Source: Bacillota bacterium (lineage in GTDB: Bacteria > Bacillota > Clostridia > Christensenellales > Pumilibacteraceae). From it: a DNA stretch of 64,000 nucleotides. How positions within the stretch are numbered: position 1 is the first letter of the stretch; each line of letters opens with the position of its first letter. Location: assembly GCA_009780135.1 (NCBI GenBank), contig WRAP01000006.1, positions 1 through 64,000 of the forward strand, written 5' to 3'. Shown here in pieces: positions 60,397-64,000 of the stretch. The notes under the pieces were generated by a model that was given only the letters and a program-made list of their open reading frames with translations, was not told the DNA's origin and did not search any database. Made by a program: the position numbers and the translations under genes.

Positions 60397-62688
60397 ATGG
60401 CAACTACACTTAAAGGTGAGATAGCGGATATCCGTTTTAGGAACGACGAAAACGGATATAGCATTTTAACGGTTGATGTGGCGGGCGAACCTGTGGTTTG
60501 CGTCGGCACTTTTGGTCCTGTGACAGAGGGTGAACCGATTGAAGTTAGCGGTGATTTTATAATGCATCCAAAATTTGGTAAGCAGTTAAAGGTTACTAGC
60601 GTTAAGATAGAGCCTGAAGGTGAGGATAGTATAGTTAGGTTTTTAGGTGCCAAGATTATTAAAGGAATTGGTCCTAAAAAAGCACTCACGATTGTTAGTA
60701 AATTTGGCAAAGATACGCTAAAGATTTTGGAATTTGAGCCTTTTAGGTTGTCGGAAGTCAAGGGGATTTCTAGTAGTATGGCGGAGGAGATAGGACTTGC
60801 GTATAAGGATGTTAAAGGTATGCGAGAGACGGTTATGTATTTGCAAGGATTGGGACTTACGCTTACTACAGCATTAAAAATTTATAAGGTATATAGTGCT
60901 GATACTATAGCGATTGTAAAAACTAATCCTTATTTGTTGATAGAAGATGTAGATAGGGTTGGTTTTTTAACAGCGGATAAAATTGGTTTAGCAAGTGGTA
61001 TAAAGCGGGATTCTCCGTTTAGAATTAGAGCAGGAATTTTATATAGCTTAAAGGAAAGTGCCGATAAAAACGGCAATACTTATCTGCCTAAAGAACAACT
61101 AATTGATATTGCGTGTAAATTGTTGGGGTTAGAGAATGAATTGGTAACAGATGAAATTGAAAGATGTGCGTTTGATAAGAAGGTTAAGGTTTTGGATTTG
61201 AAAAATAATGACAATAATTGTGCATTGTACACTGAACATTGTGAGTTGGAAAAAACAGGCATAGCCTTAACACAACACTACCGTCTCGAACAATCAGTAG
61301 CTCAAAAACTCACCGATATGGTGGCGCTATCTAATACTGCTTTAATGGATGTAAATTCTATTATTTCTCAATTTGAAAAAGTCGAAAAAATTGAATTTCA
61401 TTCCTCCCAAATTTCCGCCATTACAAATGCAACCTCTAGTGGTGTAAGTGTTATTACGGGCGGTCCCGGCACAGGTAAAACTACAATCATAAAATGCGTT
61501 TTAAAGGTGCTTGAAGCCCTAAATAAATCTGTTATGCTTATGGCTCCTACAGGCAGAGCTGCTAAGCGTCTCTCCGACCAAACTGGAGCTTCTGCCAGTA
61601 CAATTCATAGAGCACTTATGAGTGCTAACGGCATTTTAGGTGACGGTGGCAAAAGCAGTAGTAAAAATAGTACCACCGAAAAGTTTAGTGCTGATGTTGT
61701 TATCATAGATGAGGTGAGTATGGTGGACATATTTTTAATGAATATGTTGCTTAATCGTTTGCGTTCCAATACTCAACTAATCATGGTCGGTGATAAAGAT
61801 CAATTGCCAAGCGTGGGTGCAGGTAATGTGCTAGCCGATATTTTATCTAGCGGATTATTTAGCGTTAGTAAGTTAGAATATGTATACCGTCAAGAACACG
61901 ACAGCCTTATTGTTACTAACGCTCATAAAATCAATAAGGGTATTATGCCTAATCTAAATGCTAAAAGTGGAGATTTTTTCTTTAGTGAGGTAAGCAATCC
62001 AAAAGATGTTGCTGATAGAACGGTGCAGTTAGTTAGTGAAAGATTACCAGCTTTTCTTAATTGCGACCCAAATAAAATTCAAGTTCTAGCTCCTATGAAA
62101 AACGGCGAGGCAGGCACAATTAGATTAAATGAACGCTTAGCAAGTATTCTTAACACAAAAGCTGATGAACGAGAACTTACAACCGAAACTCAACGCTTTA
62201 AGGTTGGTGATAAGGTTATGCATATCGCTAATAATTACGAATTAGAATGGAAAAAATGGAACGGCAAATGGTTTGAAGACGGCGAGGGTGTTTTTAACGG
62301 CGATGCGGGAGTTGTTGAAAATATAAATACAAAATCAGGCGAAATTTTTGTAGTATTCGAAGATGGCAGAAAAGCAACATACACCCCCGACATTCGTAGC
62401 CAATTAGTGTTAAGCTATGCTATAACGATTCATAAATCTCAAGGTAGCGAATTTGACGCTTGTGTAATTCCTATGGTTGCGGGCAACTATATGATTATGA
62501 CTAGAAATTTATTATATACTGCTGTAACAAGAGCTAAAAAACTTGTCGTGCTTATAGGCGACAGACAAGTTATAAAGCGAGTGGTAGATAATAATTATAT
62601 TCAAAAACGCTACAGCTATTTGCAACCCCTTATGTTTAAATGTTTGGGCAAAATGACAAAATTATATGGAGAAGGAAATGAAAAATAA
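60397..62688 (+). CDS. recD2: RecD2-type DNA helicase
   Basis: A superfamily 1B 5'-3' helicase of 763 residues, not part of RecBCD. The N-terminal OB-like and helix-hairpin-helix region (IRFRNDENGYSILTVDV, GIGPKKALTIVSKFG) precedes Walker A GGPGTGKTT (about residue 355), DEVSMVD, GDKDQLPSVGAGNVL, LAPMKNGEAGT, and IHKSQGSEFD in the C-terminal motor. About 20 residues (NNDNNCALYTEHCELEKTG) are encoded by a repeat at 61216-61250. The start is ATG 60397, since MATTLKGEIADI matches the family start. Confidence 0.95.
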   Translation: MATTLKGEIADIRFRNDENGYSILTVDVAGEPVVCVGTFGPVTEGEPIEVSGDFIMHPKFGKQLKVTSVKIEPEGEDSIVRFLGAKIIKGIGPKKALTIVSKFGKDTLKILEFEPFRLSEVKGISSSMAEEIGLAYKDVKGMRETVMYLQGLGLTLTTALKIYKVYSADTIAIVKTNPYLLIEDVDRVGFLTADKIGLASGIKRDSPFRIRAGILYSLKESADKNGNTYLPKEQLIDIACKLLGLENELVTDEIERCAFDKKVKVLDLKNNDNNCALYTEHCELEKTGIALTQHYRLEQSVAQKLTDMVALSNTALMDVNSIISQFEKVEKIEFHSSQISAITNATSSGVSVITGGPGTGKTTIIKCVLKVLEALNKSVMLMAPTGRAAKRLSDQTGASASTIHRALMSANGILGDGGKSSSKNSTTEKFSADVVIIDEVSMVDIFLMNMLLNRLRSNTQLIMVGDKDQLPSVGAGNVLADILSSGLFSVSKLEYVYRQEHDSLIVTNAHKINKGIMPNLNAKSGDFFFSEVSNPKDVADRTVQLVSERLPAFLNCDPNKIQVLAPMKNGEAGTIRLNERLASILNTKADERELTTETQRFKVGDKVMHIANNYELEWKKWNGKWFEDGEGVFNGDAGVVENINTKSGEIFVVFEDGRKATYTPDIRSQLVLSYAITIHKSQGSEFDACVIPMVAGNYMIMTRNLLYTAVTRAKKLVVLIGDRQVIKRVVDNNYIQKRYSYLQPLMFKCLGKMTKLYGEGNEK
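61216..61250. repeat. In-frame repeat in recD2
   Basis: AATTGTGCATTGTACACTGA then ACATTGTGAGTTG; aligns with the reverse of 56128-56163. Confidence 0.5.
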
Positions 62689-63088
62689 ACTAAAAAATTT
62701 AATACTAATATTAGGTGTAGTGTTTTTTTCTTTTACTGTATTTATTGCTTGCCCATCAGTAAATACTTTTAGAATCATAACATCTCAAGAAGCTTATGAT
62801 ATGATGAATAATCTAGAAAATCTTACAATCCTAGATGTTAGAACAGCTAGTGAATTTAGACAAGAAAGAATAGAATATGCTATAAATGTTCCGTACAATA
62901 CTATTGCACAGTGGGTAGAAAACCAGTTAGTAAACGAAAATATAACAAGATATACAACAATTCTAGTATACTGCCAAAGTGGTCGCCGTAGCCGCATTGC
63001 TAGCCAGCGGTTAGTAGAGCTAGACTTTATAAATGTTTACGACTTTGGCGGAATAACGGATTGGCCGTTTGAAACAATAAGCGGATAA
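62678..63088 (+). CDS. Rhodanese-domain lipoprotein
   Basis: 136 residues from ATG 62678; GAAGG lies 6 nt upstream inside the end of recD2. The signal peptide has a lipobox (VFIAC). The rhodanese core follows: ILDVRTASEFRQERIEYAINVPYN, and the active-site loop CQSGRRSRIAS with catalytic Cys. Sulfurtransferase activity outside the membrane is plausible; the acceptor is unknown. It overlaps recD2 by 11 nt. Confidence 0.88.
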   Translation: MKNKLKNLILILGVVFFSFTVFIACPSVNTFRIITSQEAYDMMNNLENLTILDVRTASEFRQERIEYAINVPYNTIAQWVENQLVNENITRYTTILVYCQSGRRSRIASQRLVELDFINVYDFGGITDWPFETISG

Positions 63089-63101
63089 AGTATTAGTCTA
63101 T

Positions 63102-64000
63102 ATGCAATTAACAAAAAATAAAACGATCACTCTCGATATAATCGACCTTAGTTTTAAAGGATTGGGTGTTGCCAAGCATAACGGCAGCACAGTTTTTGTG
63201 CATAATGCTATTACTGGCGATAAGGTAAAAGCTAAAATCTTAGCCATAAAAAAACAGTATGCGTTTGCTAAAGTAGAGGAGATTTTGATAGCTAGTAAGT
63301 ATAGAGTAAATCCGTCGTGTAAATATTTTCTAAAATGCGGCGGCTGTTCACTTCAACATCTTTCTTACGAAAAGGAACTCGATTTCAAAAAGAATTTAAT
63401 TCTTCAAGCATTTCAAAAAGAAAATATAACCCTACCCGACATTCCATTTGAAATCATTTCTTCCGAAACGGAATATCAATATCGCAACAAATGCAGTTTA
63501 CCTATTCGTCAAGGAAAAAGCAATAAAATTGAAGTTGGTTTTTTTCGTAAAAAAAGCCACGACATTATAGATATAGACGAATGTATTTTACAATCCGTCA
63601 GCATAAAGGAGCTGATTTTAGAATTAAAAAATTGGATGATAGCTAATAAAATTCTGCCATACTGCGAACAAACTCACACGGGCAATCTTAGACATATTAC
63701 ACTTCGAATATTAAACGATAACATCACTGTATGTTTGGTTGGTAAAGAAAACATAAATAAAAATGTTTTTATTTTATTTTCGCATATTTTAAATAAAATT
63801 TTTAACGGTAATTTTTCGTTATTTTATAACTATAATCCTAATAAAACAAATGTGATTTACAGTAAAGATTTTGTTTTTTTAGCGGGCAAAGATGAGCCGA
63901 TTGAGATTGATGGATTAAAACTAAAGGTTCATCCTGCCGGATTTTTTCAAGTAAACGATTTTGTACGAGAGCAATTATTTAATAAGGTTGAAGAATTAGC
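63102..64000 (+). CDS. Class I SAM-dependent rRNA uracil methyltransferase (RlmD/RumA family), partial
   Basis: The 5' 299 codons of a longer gene cut by the window edge. From ATG 63102: a TRAM domain (residues about 3-62, GLGVAKHNGSTVFV), a cluster loop CKYFLKCGGCSLQH (Cys motif for [4Fe-4S]), and the start of the methyltransferase region with HPAGFFQVNDFV, typical of RlmD. The catalytic motifs lie beyond the window, so the exact target (m5U1939, m5U747 or m5U54) is open. It starts 14 nt after the rhodanese gene. Confidence 0.88.
   Translation, partial: MQLTKNKTITLDIIDLSFKGLGVAKHNGSTVFVHNAITGDKVKAKILAIKKQYAFAKVEEILIASKYRVNPSCKYFLKCGGCSLQHLSYEKELDFKKNLILQAFQKENITLPDIPFEIISSETEYQYRNKCSLPIRQGKSNKIEVGFFRKKSHDIIDIDECILQSVSIKELILELKNWMIANKILPYCEQTHTGNLRHITLRILNDNITVCLVGKENINKNVFILFSHILNKIFNGNFSLFYNYNPNKTNVIYSKDFVFLAGKDEPIEIDGLKLKVHPAGFFQVNDFVREQLFNKVEEL

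Overview
The window reads as chromosome of an AT-rich, endospore-forming Firmicute, most likely an uncultured or little-studied member of the Clostridia. The reasons are a clear Spo0A (10038-10841) with a Spo0A-type box upstream, a SpoVB-like flippase (47523-49064), CotF-like coat proteins (51313-52238), two collagen-like BclA-style proteins with short Cys-rich N-termini, a V-type ATPase, a clostridial-style folate operon with an HD-domain protein, and low GC. Chromosome-maintenance genes (parB with parS-like sites, dnaN, mnmG) suggest the replication-origin half of a chromosome, but dnaA, parA and rRNA genes are not in view. All family calls were made by eye from motifs; no database was searched.

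Layout. 0.2-8.6 kb: a small membrane protein, an extended SDR, TtcA, a cysteine desulfurase (convergent with ttcA, a plausible sulfur donor), a 957-residue surface lipoprotein and a polytopic acyltransferase. 8.6-11.3 kb: parS-like sites, solitary parB, spo0A. 11.3-22.5 kb: collagen-like proteins, ZIP transporter, metallophosphoesterase, V-ATPase D and B (A absent), YgjV-like protein, two PlsC-type acyltransferases. 22.7-28.9 kb: small regulator loci, dnaN, a YefM/YoeB toxin-antitoxin pair, zinc-ribbon and DUF3810 proteins. 28.9-39.6 kb: PAP2 phosphatase, MnmG, an acidic membrane protein, FtsH, SDR, zinc-ribbon acidic protein, glutamate dehydrogenase. 39.7-42.2 kb: uracil-DNA glycosylase, a cobalamin riboswitch driving a DUF4430 lipoprotein plus a membrane protein, and tRNA-Arg(ACG). 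42.3-47.4 kb: flavoprotein, then folC-HD, folP, folB-folK and a radical SAM gene packed as an operon. 47.5-52.2 kb: SpoVB-like flippase, QueH, FabG-like SDR, RecX, coat proteins. 52.4-64 kb: a heterodimeric ABC exporter pair, an ABC-FtsX fusion, RecD2, rhodanese lipoprotein and a truncated RlmD-type methyltransferase.

The most unusual content is a layer of small repeats. (1) AT-rich inverted-repeat elements sit within about 15 nt of gene 3' ends. One (54187-54688) carries a gene for a four-helix-bundle protein of the 23S-rRNA intervening-sequence family between 34-bp inverted repeats and splits the ABC exporter gene pair; two short ones (34028-34202, 36434-36558) look like gene-less relatives. 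Most of these ends share a GACTTATT-like motif just inside the repeat. (2) A palindromic GTAGGGGCGA/GTAGGGGACG repeat is read in frame inside several unrelated proteins and twice gives the same peptide signature, as Rickettsia palindromic elements do. (3) A second in-frame repeat is shared by an ABC protein and RecD2. (4) A parS-like palindrome forms the stem of a bidirectional terminator next to parB.

Other points that change how the map is read: a radical SAM gene that appears to start at ATT, a frameshifted XRE gene between the V-ATPase B and D genes, a 55-codon gene with a perfect ribosome binding site opposite a tandem-HTH regulator, and a hairpin that buries the ribosome binding site of a small lipoprotein gene.
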